A DNA stretch of 64,000 bases from Brevundimonas sp. (GTDB taxonomy: Bacteria > Pseudomonadota > Alphaproteobacteria > Caulobacterales > Caulobacteraceae): assembly GCF_013912005.1 (NCBI RefSeq), contig NZ_JACESB010000005.1, forward strand, positions 103,810 to 167,809, in the 5' to 3' direction. Position 1 is the first letter of the stretch; each line of letters begins with the position of its first letter. A model generated the notes under the pieces. The model made no database searches. It had not been told where the DNA came from and worked only from the letters and a program-made list of their open reading frames with translations. Positions 40,071-53,189 of this stretch are shown here, in pieces. The position numbers and the translations under genes were made by a program.

Positions 40071-40691
40071 ATGCGACGCCTGTTGCCGACCGCCCGGTCG
40101 TTCTTCATCCACTCCGGCCAGATCACCGGATTCGCCGCCGCCGCCTTCATGGCGATGGCCTTCGCCCCCCTGCCCGAGGCCGGGGGCCCCGTTCCCTACG
40201 AAGCCGCCTCCGCCCCCGAAGCGCCGCCGATCGTGGCCATCGCGGAGGCCGCGGGGCCGGTGACCCGCGACATCGCCTTCGTCCGCCCGGTGAAGGGCTA
40301 TGAGGTCAACTCCCGCTTCGGCCTGCGCCGGCTGGCCGGCCAGGCCGCCCGCCAGCACAAGGGCGTGGACATCGCCGCGCCGCAGGGCACCGGCGTCTAC
40401 TCGGCCGCCGAGGGCGTGGTGAGCCGCACCGGCTACGACGCCGGCGGCTACGGGCGTTTCATTGAGCTCCGCCATCCGAACGGGATGAGCACCCTCTACG
40501 GCCACCTCAGCCGGGTCGACGTGGCCACCGGCGACCGGGTCGCCGATGACGAGCGCATCGGCCTGGTCGGCTCCACCGGCCGCTCGACCGGACCGCACCT
40601 GCACTTCGAAGTCCGCCGCGGCGACCGCCAGATCGATCCGATGCGGGTGATGGGACGCTCGTTCGCCGTGAACCTCGACGTCGAAGCCTGA
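40071..40691 (+). CDS. M23 family peptidoglycan endopeptidase (LytM domain)
   Basis: The 206-residue protein has one N-terminal hydrophobic segment (about 16-34) and a C-terminal LytM domain: HKGVD (His96, Asp100) and HLHFE (His176, His178), the complete zinc and catalytic set. It is therefore probably an active D,D-endopeptidase in the periplasm, unlike the degenerate EnvC/NlpD type. The start is ATG 40071; the ribosome site is weak (GGAG 12 bases upstream). It follows the terminator at 39868, so it has its own promoter in 39899-40070. Confidence 0.88.
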   Translation: MRRLLPTARSFFIHSGQITGFAAAAFMAMAFAPLPEAGGPVPYEAASAPEAPPIVAIAEAAGPVTRDIAFVRPVKGYEVNSRFGLRRLAGQAARQHKGVDIAAPQGTGVYSAAEGVVSRTGYDAGGYGRFIELRHPNGMSTLYGHLSRVDVATGDRVADDERIGLVGSTGRSTGPHLHFEVRRGDRQIDPMRVMGRSFAVNLDVEA

Positions 40692-40757
40692 CGGCGGCGC
40701 AACGCCCACGCTTTCTTCACCCCTTGGCCGGATAGTAGGCGGCGCAAGGGGTGTCGC

Positions 40758-43037
<2,280 letters not shown>

Positions 43038-43038
43038 C

Positions 43039-43248
43039 CTACTCGTAGCCGTGGGCGGCTTCGTTGATCACCTGGGACGGCATGGACGAGAAGTCGACCG
43101 CCACCGGCTGCGCCTGTTTGCGCTGGAAGGTCCGGATCACATGCTCCAGCCGACGGCGGACCTCGCGCTCGGCCTCCGTGCCGGCGTCGAGCGCCAGCGG
43201 AGCCAGGCAGAAGTCGATGATGGCCTTGCTGCTGGTCATCGGTTCCAT
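43039..43248 (-). CDS. Small conserved-looking protein downstream of aceA
   Basis: The 69-residue protein (MEPMTSSKAIIDFCLAPLAL...) has no export signal. It has a helical middle, EREVRRRLEHVIRTFQRKQ, and a C-terminal end in NEAAHGYE. AAGGAGA precedes ATG 43248 at good spacing. It lies 11 bases after the aceA stop and so belongs to the aceA transcript. I do not recognise it. Given its size and position, an accessory or regulator of isocitrate lyase is possible but unproven. Confidence 0.7.
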   Translation of the reverse strand: MEPMTSSKAIIDFCLAPLALDAGTEAEREVRRRLEHVIRTFQRKQAQPVAVDFSSMPSQVINEAAHGYE

Positions 43249-43259
43249 GGGGTCTCTCC

Positions 43260-44540
<1,281 letters not shown>

Positions 44541-44636
44541 GAGCGGTCTCCTGGGCCGATGCGCGGCGGTGTCGGAGAGGAGAACACCCGGAAGTCAAAA
44601 TCGATACATGATCGCCGGCATCGGCGAGGTCGCTTG

Positions 44637-44674
44637 GTCACATTATGACACTTGCTGTTAAGTCATCTTGTGAC
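44637..44674. promoter_or_regulatory. Paired palindromic operator candidate between aceA and its regulator
   Basis: GTCACATTATGAC (44637-44649) and GTCATCTTGTGAC (44662-44674) are each palindromes of the form GTCA-N5-TGAC. Together they are also an 11-of-13 inverted repeat with a 12-base spacer. Their start points are 25 bases apart, more than two helical turns. The sites lie 11-48 bases upstream of the regulator gene and about 97 bases from the aceA ATG. The composition is A/T-rich compared with the flanks. Confidence 0.65.
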
Positions 44675-44685
44675 ACACTCGGCCC

Positions 44686-46098
44686 ATGGAGACCGCAGAC
44701 CGCAAGCTTTTCCTGGGCGGCCGCCTCAAGCGGCTGCGCCGCGATCTCGGTCTCACCCAGACCGCCATGGCGGCCGACCTCGGCTGCTCCCCCAGCTACC
44801 TGAACCATATCGAGCGCAACCAGCGGCCGGTCTCCGCCCAGCTCCTGCTCCGCCTGGCGGAGACCTACGACGTCGACCTGCGCACGTTCGGCCCAACCGG
44901 AGGACCGGCGACCGAAGCCGTCCTCTCGGAGGCGCTGGCGGACCCGGTGTTCCAGGGTCTGGCCGTCCCCCGGCACGAGATCGTCCAGCTGGCCGAGGAC
45001 CAGCCCGCCGCCGCCGACGCCTTCCTGCGCCTCTACCGCGCCTTCGCCGACCGCCGCGCCCGCGACCGGGCCGAGGGCGACGCCGGGGACGAGACGCCGG
45101 CGAACTGGGTGCGGGAGTACGTGCAGGCCCGCCGGAACCACTTCCCTGAGCTGGACGCCGCCGGCGAGACGCTGGCGGCGGCGCTGGAGGCGGAAACCCC
45201 GGGCGAGGCGTTCGAGACCCGGGCCCGCGCCCGCCTGAAGGCGGCGCACGGCCTGTCCGTCCGCACCCTGCCGGACGACGTCATGGTCGAGTGGACGCGA
45301 CGCCTCGACCCGCACCGCGGCCGGCTGCTGCTGTCGGAGACCCTCGGCCCGGCCTCGCGGGCCTTCGCCGTCGCCTATCAGCTGGCGCTGGCGCAGCATG
45401 ACGGCGCCCTCTCCGCCATGGTCGAGGCCGCGAACGCGCCGGACGAGCCCACACGCCGCCTGCTGAAGGTGTCGCTGGCCAACACCCTGGCCGCAGCCAT
45501 CCTGATGCCCTACGCCGCCTTCCAGGCCACGGCCGAGGCCGCCGGCTACGACCTCGCCCGGCTGCAGGCCCGCTTCGGCGTCTCGTTCGAACAGGCGGCG
45601 CACCGCCTGACCACCCTGTCGCGCCCCACCGCCCGCGGCGTGCCCTTCTTCCTCATGCGCGTGGACCAGGCCGGGAACGTCTCGAAGCGCTTCGCCGCCG
45701 GCGCCTTCCCCTTTTCGCGCTTCGGCGGAGCCTGTCCGCGCTGGCGCCTGCACTCGGCCTTCCGAACCCCCGGCCGGATCGTGACCCAGATCGTCGAGAC
45801 GCCCGACGGCCAGCGCTGGTTCACCCTCGCCCGCACCGTCGAACGGCAGGGGCGGGACGGCTTCACCGAGCCGCACGACCTCGCCATCGGCCTCGGCTGC
45901 GAGCTGAAGCACGCCCAACGGCTGGTCTACGCCCGCGGACTCGACCTCGCCGCCCCGGACGTCACCCCGATCGGGCCGGCCTGCCGGCTCTGCCACCGCC
46001 ACCCCTGCGCCGAGCGCGCCGCCCCGCCGGTCGACCGCCCGCTGACGGTCGACGACTGGTCCAAGTCGGTCAGTCCGTACCCGTTCGCGGCGGGGTGA
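44686..46098 (+). CDS. XRE-family regulator of the ScfR/RamB type (glyoxylate/short-chain acyl control)
   Basis: The 470-residue protein has an N-terminal XRE helix-turn-helix (about 10-66, TQTAMAADLGCSPSYLNHIER), a degenerate ImmA/IrrE-like middle part in which the HExxH zinc motif is absent (the region reads AYQLALAQHDG), and a C-terminal DUF2083 domain with GPACRLCHRHPC. This is the ScfR/RamB family, which senses acyl-CoA-type signals and controls glyoxylate, methylcitrate or acyl-CoA genes. Its position, divergent from aceA across shared operator-like repeats, supports control of aceA and of itself. Confidence 0.9.
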   Translation: METADRKLFLGGRLKRLRRDLGLTQTAMAADLGCSPSYLNHIERNQRPVSAQLLLRLAETYDVDLRTFGPTGGPATEAVLSEALADPVFQGLAVPRHEIVQLAEDQPAAADAFLRLYRAFADRRARDRAEGDAGDETPANWVREYVQARRNHFPELDAAGETLAAALEAETPGEAFETRARARLKAAHGLSVRTLPDDVMVEWTRRLDPHRGRLLLSETLGPASRAFAVAYQLALAQHDGALSAMVEAANAPDEPTRRLLKVSLANTLAAAILMPYAAFQATAEAAGYDLARLQARFGVSFEQAAHRLTTLSRPTARGVPFFLMRVDQAGNVSKRFAAGAFPFSRFGGACPRWRLHSAFRTPGRIVTQIVETPDGQRWFTLARTVERQGRDGFTEPHDLAIGLGCELKHAQRLVYARGLDLAAPDVTPIGPACRLCHRHPCAERAAPPVDRPLTVDDWSKSVSPYPFAAG

Positions 46099-46123
46099 GC
46101 GCGGCTTCCGGGGCCGTCGCAGT

Positions 46124-47527
46124 TCAGGTCAGGCGCAGCCGGCCCTCTTCGGCGGCAGTCAGGACGCCCGCCCGCTCCAGCAAACCCGAGATCACTCCGG
46201 CCGCATCCTCCGTCCCCCGGTCCAGCAGCGTCTCCATGTCGGCCCGCAGGGACGGATCGTCCGACACCGCGTCCAGCCGGTCCAGCCACTCCGCCCGGGT
46301 CAGCACCTCGTCCTCGCGGCTCGCGTCGATCAGCGGGCGCAGGAAGTCGAACCAGTCGCCCCCGGTCGCCCGCCTCTGCGCCGCCTCGGCGACCAGGGCG
46401 AACACCGCCCCGCAGGCGTAATGAGCCTTGAACTCGCCGCGGTCGACCGAGGTAGACACCGGCTGGTCGGCGAAGTCGACGCACTCGTCCACCGCCTCCT
46501 GCAGCCGGCCCCGGACGTCGAAGGCGGGGTCGATGGCCTGCATGGCGCGGATCGCCATCAGGTCCGCCCCGCCCTCGGTGATCCACGAATCCTCCGGCGT
46601 CGCATAGCGCACCGTCTGGCCGAGCCAGAAATGGGCGCTCTCGTGCCCGATGAACCACCGCGCCATGTCGCGCACCCCGGCGGAGGGCTGGAGCACGCCC
46701 TCGCCCTCGAAGGCCATCACCACGAGGCCGGGCAGGACGCTGCCGGCCATGCTGGCCTTTCCGGGCGTCGGCCCGGTCCAGCTCATCATGACCGTCGGCG
46801 CGGCGGACTCGCCGGGCCCCAGTCGGGCGGCGTACTGCTCCCCGATGCGCGGCGCCCAGTCCGCCAGTTCGTCCGCGATCCACCCCGGCAGACCCGGATC
46901 GACCACGGTCGACAGCCCTTCCCCGGCGACCAGCTCCGCCGGTCCGAAAAGGATGTAGGTCCCGACGCGGGTGGACTCCGGCGCATCGAGCCGCCGCCCC
47001 TGTACGAGCACCGGCCCGTCCGCGTCGCTCCAGGTCACCCGGGCCGGCCCGGACCCGTCGACGACCGGTCCGAGATCGCGCGGCAGGGCGGCGAGATCGG
47101 CCTCCGCCGCCAGCGGGATCAGGTGGAAGACCTCGCTGTACCAGGCGGCCGCGCCGTTGGAGAACATCAGCACCGGATCGTAGTTCGCCTGCAGGTCAAC
47201 GAAGCGCGGCTGCATCCGCACCCGGATCCGCCGCGGCACGGGGGCGCCGTCCACCCCGCGCAGCACGTCCCGCCCGCCGACCGTCTCCAGCCTCGCCCCC
47301 GGCGTCTCCACCGTCCACTGGTGCAGCCGCCAGCCGCGACCGTCCGTCAGCGGCTCGGAGTCGCCGAACACCCACAGCGGCGCGTCGCGATCGAGGGTCA
47401 GGTCGAGCATCCAGGCGCCCGCCTCGTGGCGCACCACGGCGGCGACCGGCGGCTCCGGCGTCTCCGCCGAGGCGGGTGCGGCGGCCAGCGTCAGGGCCGC
47501 CAGCGCGGCGCCCAGGGTGCGGATCAT
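46124..47527 (-). CDS. Secreted gluzincin-type metallopeptidase-like protein
   Basis: The 467-residue protein has a signal peptide (1-21) and a zinc motif HESAH (His295, Glu296, His299) with Glu318 in WITEGGAD as third ligand, exactly the gluzincin spacing of M1/M61 peptidases. The N-terminal half (about 25-200) looks beta-rich. It is likely a periplasmic or outer-membrane-associated peptidase. Its exact family is not clear; M61-like is my best guess. The start is ATG 47527. The gene lies convergent with the regulator at 44686 and in line with the WYL gene upstream. Confidence 0.82.
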   Translation of the reverse strand: MIRTLGAALAALTLAAAPASAETPEPPVAAVVRHEAGAWMLDLTLDRDAPLWVFGDSEPLTDGRGWRLHQWTVETPGARLETVGGRDVLRGVDGAPVPRRIRVRMQPRFVDLQANYDPVLMFSNGAAAWYSEVFHLIPLAAEADLAALPRDLGPVVDGSGPARVTWSDADGPVLVQGRRLDAPESTRVGTYILFGPAELVAGEGLSTVVDPGLPGWIADELADWAPRIGEQYAARLGPGESAAPTVMMSWTGPTPGKASMAGSVLPGLVVMAFEGEGVLQPSAGVRDMARWFIGHESAHFWLGQTVRYATPEDSWITEGGADLMAIRAMQAIDPAFDVRGRLQEAVDECVDFADQPVSTSVDRGEFKAHYACGAVFALVAEAAQRRATGGDWFDFLRPLIDASREDEVLTRAEWLDRLDAVSDDPSLRADMETLLDRGTEDAAGVISGLLERAGVLTAAEEGRLRLT

Positions 47528-47592
47528 GGCAAGCTCCTCCTCGCCCCCGTCGCCGTAGCCGCGGCGCCGAACGGCGTCAGCTTAAGCTTTGG

Positions 47593-48582
47593 TCAGGCTC
47601 GGGCCTCTCCGAGGGCGCGGCCGGCGGCCGCCAGCTCGGCGGCCATGACGGTCCTGAGCCGCTCCGGCTGCAGGATGGTCACCTGCCCGCTCCAGGTGAA
47701 CAGGTGCCAGGCCAGCTCGCGCATGCCCGAGGCGCGGAAGCGCACCAGCACCGAGCCGTCCGGCTGATCCTCCACGCTCTGCGTCGGGTGCCAGCGCCAC
47801 GCCCGCGCCTCCTCCGCTCCCTCCGGCGACACCCGCAGCACCACGTCCTCGATCTCGTCCTGGTAGATGCCGAACGACTGGCTGGCGAAGGCCTGCAGGT
47901 CGAAGTCGGCGGGCGGCGACGCCACGCCGGGTTCGGCCCGGACGCCGCTCATCCGGTCCAGCCGGAAGGTGCGGATGCCCCCTGTCTCCCGGTCGGCGGC
48001 GACCAGGTAGTTGGCGCGGCCGAACATCAGCCCGCAGGGCGCCACGCTGCGCCGCCGCGCCTCGGCGCCGGGGCGGCTGTAGATGAAGCCCAGCGGCTGG
48101 CCGGCGAGGATGGCCTGGCGGATCTGGGTCAGGACCGCCTCGTCGGCCGAGGGGCGCGGCCCGGCCTGCACGGCGATGGTTTCGGCCCGCACCAGCGCCT
48201 CCAGGTCGGGGGCCAGCCGGTTCAGCGTGGTCGAGCGCATCGCCGACTTGAGCTTTCTCTCCAGCCCCTCCAGCGCCGCCGCGCGGCCCGGCTCCCCGGC
48301 GGCGCGCAACCCCTGCGCCGCCTTGCTCAGCTCCAGCAGCTCGGCGGCGGTGGGCGCCTGTTCGAAGGCCGACAGGCCGCCGCGGATGCGCCACCGCTTG
48401 TACGGCGGGTCCGAGACCTCCTCGGCCTGCGGGAACAGGTCCAGCACCGCGTCGCGCATGCGTTCGACGGTGCGGCGCCCGACCCCCATGTCGCGGCCCA
48501 TCTCGTCCAGGGTCAGCCCTTCGGCGCTGGCGGCCATCCGCCGCGCCAGCTCGATCACCATCGCCGCCTTTTCGAGTCTCAT
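47593..48582 (-). CDS. WYL-domain transcriptional regulator
   Basis: The 329-residue protein has an N-terminal winged helix (about 1-75, LTLDEMGRDMGVGRRTVERMRD), a middle part, and a WYL domain (about 135-230) with FIYSRPGAEARRRSVAPCGLMFGRANYLVA. A C-terminal WCX-like extension follows. WYL proteins bind nucleotides or single-stranded DNA and often control defence or DNA-repair genes; no such gene is close by. ATG 48582 has GAGG just upstream; the longer frame to 48618 is less likely. A small gene is divergent at 48672. Confidence 0.88.
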   Translation of the reverse strand: MRLEKAAMVIELARRMAASAEGLTLDEMGRDMGVGRRTVERMRDAVLDLFPQAEEVSDPPYKRWRIRGGLSAFEQAPTAAELLELSKAAQGLRAAGEPGRAAALEGLERKLKSAMRSTTLNRLAPDLEALVRAETIAVQAGPRPSADEAVLTQIRQAILAGQPLGFIYSRPGAEARRRSVAPCGLMFGRANYLVAADRETGGIRTFRLDRMSGVRAEPGVASPPADFDLQAFASQSFGIYQDEIEDVVLRVSPEGAEEARAWRWHPTQSVEDQPDGSVLVRFRASGMRELAWHLFTWSGQVTILQPERLRTVMAAELAAAGRALGEARA

Positions 48583-48671
48583 GGGCCTCAGGGAAGCATA
48601 CGTCCGATTCTGACGCAACGCGGTCGCATAGTCGAACCATCGACAGAGACACCCCTTCCCGGAGCACTCCC

Positions 48672-48896
48672 ATGGCCCGCGCCTTCGCCCCCGCCGCCGA
48701 GATCGCCGCCCACCGCTACCTGATCGTCCCCTGCGAGGCCGAGGCCGGCCTGGCGGTGATCTGGGACCGACTGGAGGAGCAGGTGATCGACGTCATCGAC
48801 GCCCGCCAGTCGGCCCGCTACGCCGACGAGGACGCCCTGTGGGACGAGGCCCGCCCGGCCTTCGATCCGGCCGAAGACTTCCGCATGGCGGCCTGA
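48672..48896 (+). CDS. Small hypothetical protein divergent from the WYL gene
   Basis: The 74-residue acidic protein (MARAFAPAAEIAAHRYLIVPCEAEAGLAVIWDRLEEQ...) shows no signal peptide or membrane segment. GGAG lies 7 bases before the ATG. Its position, with an 89-bp shared upstream region, suggests it may be controlled by the WYL protein. I do not recognise the family. Confidence 0.65.
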   Translation: MARAFAPAAEIAAHRYLIVPCEAEAGLAVIWDRLEEQVIDVIDARQSARYADEDALWDEARPAFDPAEDFRMAA

Positions 48897-49319
48897 TCAG
48901 CCGGGATAGCGGGCCTTCAGCGAGGCCGCCGAGGCCGCCGCCATCTCCTTCAGCACCGCGGCGTCCACGTCGGCCAGCCGGTTGACGTAGACGCAGCCCT
49001 TGCCGGCCTTGTGCCGGCCCAGTCGCGCGAGGAAGTCGTCCCGTCGTTCCTCGCAGCCGGACAGGTAGAACACCAGATTGCCCTTCCGCGGCGAGAAGCC
49101 GACCAGCGGCGCGTCGCCCTCGTGGCCGCTGGCGTAGCGGTAGTGGTACGCCCCGAAACCGACGATCGACGGTCCCCACATGGTCGCCGGCTCGCCGGTG
49201 GCCTCGGCCAGCAGGGCGCAGGCGGCCTCCGCGTCGGCCCGCCGCTTCGGATCCTCCACCGCGGCGATGAAGTCGGCGGCGGAGGCGGCGGTGGGTCTGG
49301 TCTTCTGTTCGGCGGCCAC
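48897..49319 (-). CDS. DUF1801 family protein
   Basis: The 140-residue protein has the DUF1801 core: SAADFIAAVEDPKRRADA, TGEPATMWGPSIVGFGAYHY, and the C-terminal CVYVNRLADVDAAVLKEM. These proteins have a compact fold related to the YdhG group, with unknown role. The start is GTG 49319, five bases after the pntB stop. It may therefore be the last gene of the pnt transcript. Confidence 0.85.
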   Translation of the reverse strand: MAAEQKTRPTAASAADFIAAVEDPKRRADAEAACALLAEATGEPATMWGPSIVGFGAYHYRYASGHEGDAPLVGFSPRKGNLVFYLSGCEERRDDFLARLGRHKAGKGCVYVNRLADVDAAVLKEMAAASAASLKARYPG

Positions 49320-49321
49320 GG

Positions 49322-50737
<1,416 letters not shown>

Positions 50738-50762
50738 TCGGTCGGCTCCCCCTCGTCCTCGA

Positions 50763-51047
50763 TCACTTGCCCGGCGGGCATGCGGTACGCGCCAGCCGCC
50801 ACAGGGCCGCGGCGATGAACAGCGGCCCGAGGAAGACCATCGCCCAGTCCCAGACGCTCATCGACCGCTCCTGCGCCACGATGCGCAGCAGGATGGAGGC
50901 GAACATCAGCACCACGCCGCAGTCGAGGAAGCGCAGCTTGCGGATGGCGTCCCTCTCCCCGAACCAGCTCCAGAGCCACAGGGCGACGCCGATCGCGGTG
51001 GCGACCCAGGAGGCGGCGATGACGAACTGGACGACGTCGAGCGTCAT
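50763..51047 (-). CDS. Small three-helix membrane protein inside the pnt operon
   Basis: The 94-residue protein has three hydrophobic segments: residues 5-30, 42-58 and 68-87. The basic loop between them (ERDAIRKLRF) predicts an N-out or N-in orientation by the positive-inside rule. Its ATG (51047) overlaps the stop of the transhydrogenase alpha-2 gene by four bases, so it is translated with it, and pntB follows after 25 bases. No standard pnt subunit has this sequence. I do not recognise it; a small accessory subunit is one idea. Confidence 0.75.
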   Translation of the reverse strand: MTLDVVQFVIAASWVATAIGVALWLWSWFGERDAIRKLRFLDCGVVLMFASILLRIVAQERSMSVWDWAMVFLGPLFIAAALWRLARTACPPGK

Positions 51048-51364
51048 GCGGCGTCGGCTTTCGGCCGCTCCTTCTTGCGGTACATGGCCAGCATCCGCCG
51101 GGTGACCATGAAACCGCCGAAGATGTTGACGCTGGCCAGGGTCACCGCCGCCACGCCCGCGCCCCTGGCGACCCACCCGTCGCCGCCGGTCAGCGCCGCC
51201 GCGGCGATCAGCCCGCCGACCACGATCACCGACGAAATGGCGTTGGTCACCGCCATCAGCGGCGTGTGCAGGGCCGGCGTGACGCTCCAGACCACATAGT
51301 AGCCGACGAAGATGGCCAGCACGAAGATGGCCAGGCGGAAGACGGTGGGGTCGACGTGTTCCAT
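51044..51364 (-). CDS. pntAB: NAD(P) transhydrogenase subunit alpha-2 (membrane part)
   Basis: This 106-residue protein supplies the part of domain II that in E. coli is the C-terminal end of PntA. The segments FVGYYVVWSVTPALHTPLMAVTNAISSVIVVGGL and FGGFMVTRRML are typical. Three to four membrane helices are present. The split alpha-1/alpha-2 arrangement matches alphaproteobacteria such as Rhodospirillum. It starts at ATG 51364; the preceding gene at 51365 stops immediately before it. Confidence 0.96.
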   Translation of the reverse strand: MEHVDPTVFRLAIFVLAIFVGYYVVWSVTPALHTPLMAVTNAISSVIVVGGLIAAAALTGGDGWVARGAGVAAVTLASVNIFGGFMVTRRMLAMYRKKERPKADAA

Positions 51365-51652
51365 TCAAATGTCCTCCTCTGCGCCCCTGACTGTCGAACC
51401 GGCGGAAGCCCCGCGCTCAAGCCTTTCAAGTCGTTCGTCGATGCTCACCAAGACATAGGCCGCCGAACCGACCACAAGGCAGTAGGTCAGTCCAACAATG
51501 CCGACGATCGCCACATGGAACAGTCCCATGCCGCCAGAATCTGTCGCCCAACCGAGCCCCGCCTGAGCCACCGCGAGCACTAGGAGAATCGGGCCGCCGA
51601 CCAAGGCGAGCAGCGATATGAGCTTGAGAATCCGGCGCGGGATCCGGCTCAT
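51365..51652 (-). CDS. Small two-helix membrane protein between alpha-1 and alpha-2, lower GC
   Basis: The 95-residue protein has two membrane helices (about 10-32 and 43-68), then a short charged helix (SIDERLERLERG) and an acidic tail. Its ATG overlaps the alpha-1 stop by four bases, and it ends directly before the alpha-2 start, so it is fully embedded in the pnt operon. The base composition is visibly lower in GC than the flanking genes, with codons such as TTG, CTT and ATA-like that neighbours avoid. It may be an inserted gene. I do not recognise the family. Confidence 0.75.
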   Translation of the reverse strand: MSRIPRRILKLISLLALVGGPILLVLAVAQAGLGWATDSGGMGLFHVAIVGIVGLTYCLVVGSAAYVLVSIDERLERLERGASAGSTVRGAEEDI

Positions 51653-52782
51653 CCCCTCACCCCCTCGTGCACCACGGCCCCGCCGTGGGTCACCGCCGCC
51701 GCCTTGAGGATCTCGTCCTCCAGATCCACCGTCAGCGTCCCGTCCTTCACCAGCAGCCCGGTGAAGGCGACGAGGTTGCGCGCATAGAGCGCCGAGGCGT
51801 CGGCCGCGATGCGTCCGGCCATGTTGGTCCAGCCGACGATCTTCACGCCGTTCGGCGTCGTCACGACCTCGCCCGCCTTCGCCCCCTCGACGTTGCCGCC
51901 GTTGTCGATCGCCAGGTCGACGATCACCGAGCCGGGCTTCATCGAGGCGACGTGCGCCGCTGTCACCAGCCGCGGCGCGGGACGGCCCGGAATCAGGGCG
52001 GTGGTGACGACCACGTCCTGCTTGACGATGTGGCTTGCGGTCAGCTCGGCCTGCTTCGCCTGGTACTCGGGCGACATCGGCTTGGCGTAGCCGCCCGCCG
52101 TCTCCGCCGCCCGGAACTCCTCGTCCTCGACCGCGATGAATTTGGCGCCCAGGCTCTCGACCTGCTCCTTCGAGGCCGGCCGGACGTCGGTGGCGGTGAC
52201 CACCGCCCCCAGCCGCCGCGCCGTGGCGATGGCCTGCAAGCCCGCCACGCCGGCGCCCATCACGAACACCTTGGCGGCGGCGACGGTGCCGGCCGCCGTC
52301 ATCATCATCGGAAAGCCCTTGCCGTAGGCGTACGCCGCCTCGATCACGGCGCGGTAGCCGGCCAGATTGGCCTGGGAGGACAGGGCGTCCATCGCCTGGG
52401 CGCGGGTGATGCGCGGCACGAACTCCATGGCGAAGGCGGTCACCCCCGCCCCGGCCAGCGCCGCCACGGTCTCCTTCTCGCGATACGCGTCGAGCAGGGC
52501 TGCGACCACCGCGCCGGGCTTCAGCGCGCTGGTCTCCTGCGCCGTCGGACCACGCACCTTCAGCAGGAGATCGGCCCCGGCCAGGGCCGCCTTGGTGTCG
52601 GGGGCCACCGTCGCGCCGGCGGCGGCGTAGTCGGCGTCGGGGATGGACGAGCCCAGCCCGGTCCCGGCCTCGACCGTCACCGTCGCGCCCAGGGCCGTCA
52701 GCTTCTTCACGGTTTCGGGCGTCAGGGCGCAGCGGGTCTCCCCGTCGCGGCGTTCGCGGGTCACGGCGATGGCGACAGCCAA
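51649..52782 (-). CDS. pntAA: NAD(P) transhydrogenase subunit alpha-1 (NAD-binding domain I)
   Basis: This 377-residue soluble protein binds NAD(H). It contains the alanine-dehydrogenase-like N-terminal lobe (AVTRERRDGETRCALTPETV), the region FAMEFVPRITRAQAMDALSSQANLAGY, and the Rossmann segment VFVMGAGVAGLQAIATARRLGA. The mobile loop is in EFRAAETAGGYAKPMSPEYQ. The start is ATG 52782. It is the first gene of the pnt operon; an aa3-type oxidase subunit gene lies upstream on the same strand, 87 bases away. Confidence 0.97.
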   Translation of the reverse strand: MAVAIAVTRERRDGETRCALTPETVKKLTALGATVTVEAGTGLGSSIPDADYAAAGATVAPDTKAALAGADLLLKVRGPTAQETSALKPGAVVAALLDAYREKETVAALAGAGVTAFAMEFVPRITRAQAMDALSSQANLAGYRAVIEAAYAYGKGFPMMMTAAGTVAAAKVFVMGAGVAGLQAIATARRLGAVVTATDVRPASKEQVESLGAKFIAVEDEEFRAAETAGGYAKPMSPEYQAKQAELTASHIVKQDVVVTTALIPGRPAPRLVTAAHVASMKPGSVIVDLAIDNGGNVEGAKAGEVVTTPNGVKIVGWTNMAGRIAADASALYARNLVAFTGLLVKDGTLTVDLEDEILKAAAVTHGGAVVHEGVRG

Positions 52783-52869
52783 GCGAATCCCTCCGTCCGA
52801 TCCAGACGAGGGAACGTTAGGCGCAAGCGGAAGGGTGCGTAAAGCCGGCCGCCGCGCGGCGGGCCCGGA

Positions 52870-53124
52870 TCAGTGGGCGGTCTTCGGCGCCTTCAGGAAG
52901 AACCAGCCGCCCACCATGATCACCACGAACACGATCGCCGCGGCGATCAAGCTGCCCGACGGCATGAACCAGACGGTCAGCATGGCGACGATGGCGGCGG
53001 TCAGCAGCGAGCCCCACTTGGCCATGCCCATGAACATCCGGAAGGTCGCCTCCTGCTCGGAGATCTCCTGGCTGCCGTGCACATAGGCGTCGTGGGCGTC
53101 GTGGGCGGTGTGCGGGTCGGCCAT
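52870..53124 (-). CDS. aa3-type cytochrome c oxidase subunit IV family protein
   Basis: The 84-residue protein has a His-rich N-terminus (DPHTAHDAHDAYVHG), the motif EISEQEATFRMFMGMAKWG and two membrane helices (about 33-50 and 54-76). This is the bacterial aa3 oxidase subunit IV-like family (COX4_pro_2). It probably assists cytochrome oxidase in the inner membrane. No other oxidase subunit is nearby. It precedes the pnt genes and may be in the same transcript. Confidence 0.87.
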   Translation of the reverse strand: MADPHTAHDAHDAYVHGSQEISEQEATFRMFMGMAKWGSLLTAAIVAMLTVWFMPSGSLIAAAIVFVVIMVGGWFFLKAPKTAH

Positions 53125-53189
53125 GTCGGTGTCCGGAATCTCGAAGACGGTTGGCGCTCTTATACCGGCGCGCGCCGTCGGCTCAAGCC

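Noticed and set aside
47593-48582. WYL gene as sign of a defence island
   Set aside because: The neighbours are metabolic or of unknown function, with no nuclease, methylase or other defence genes.
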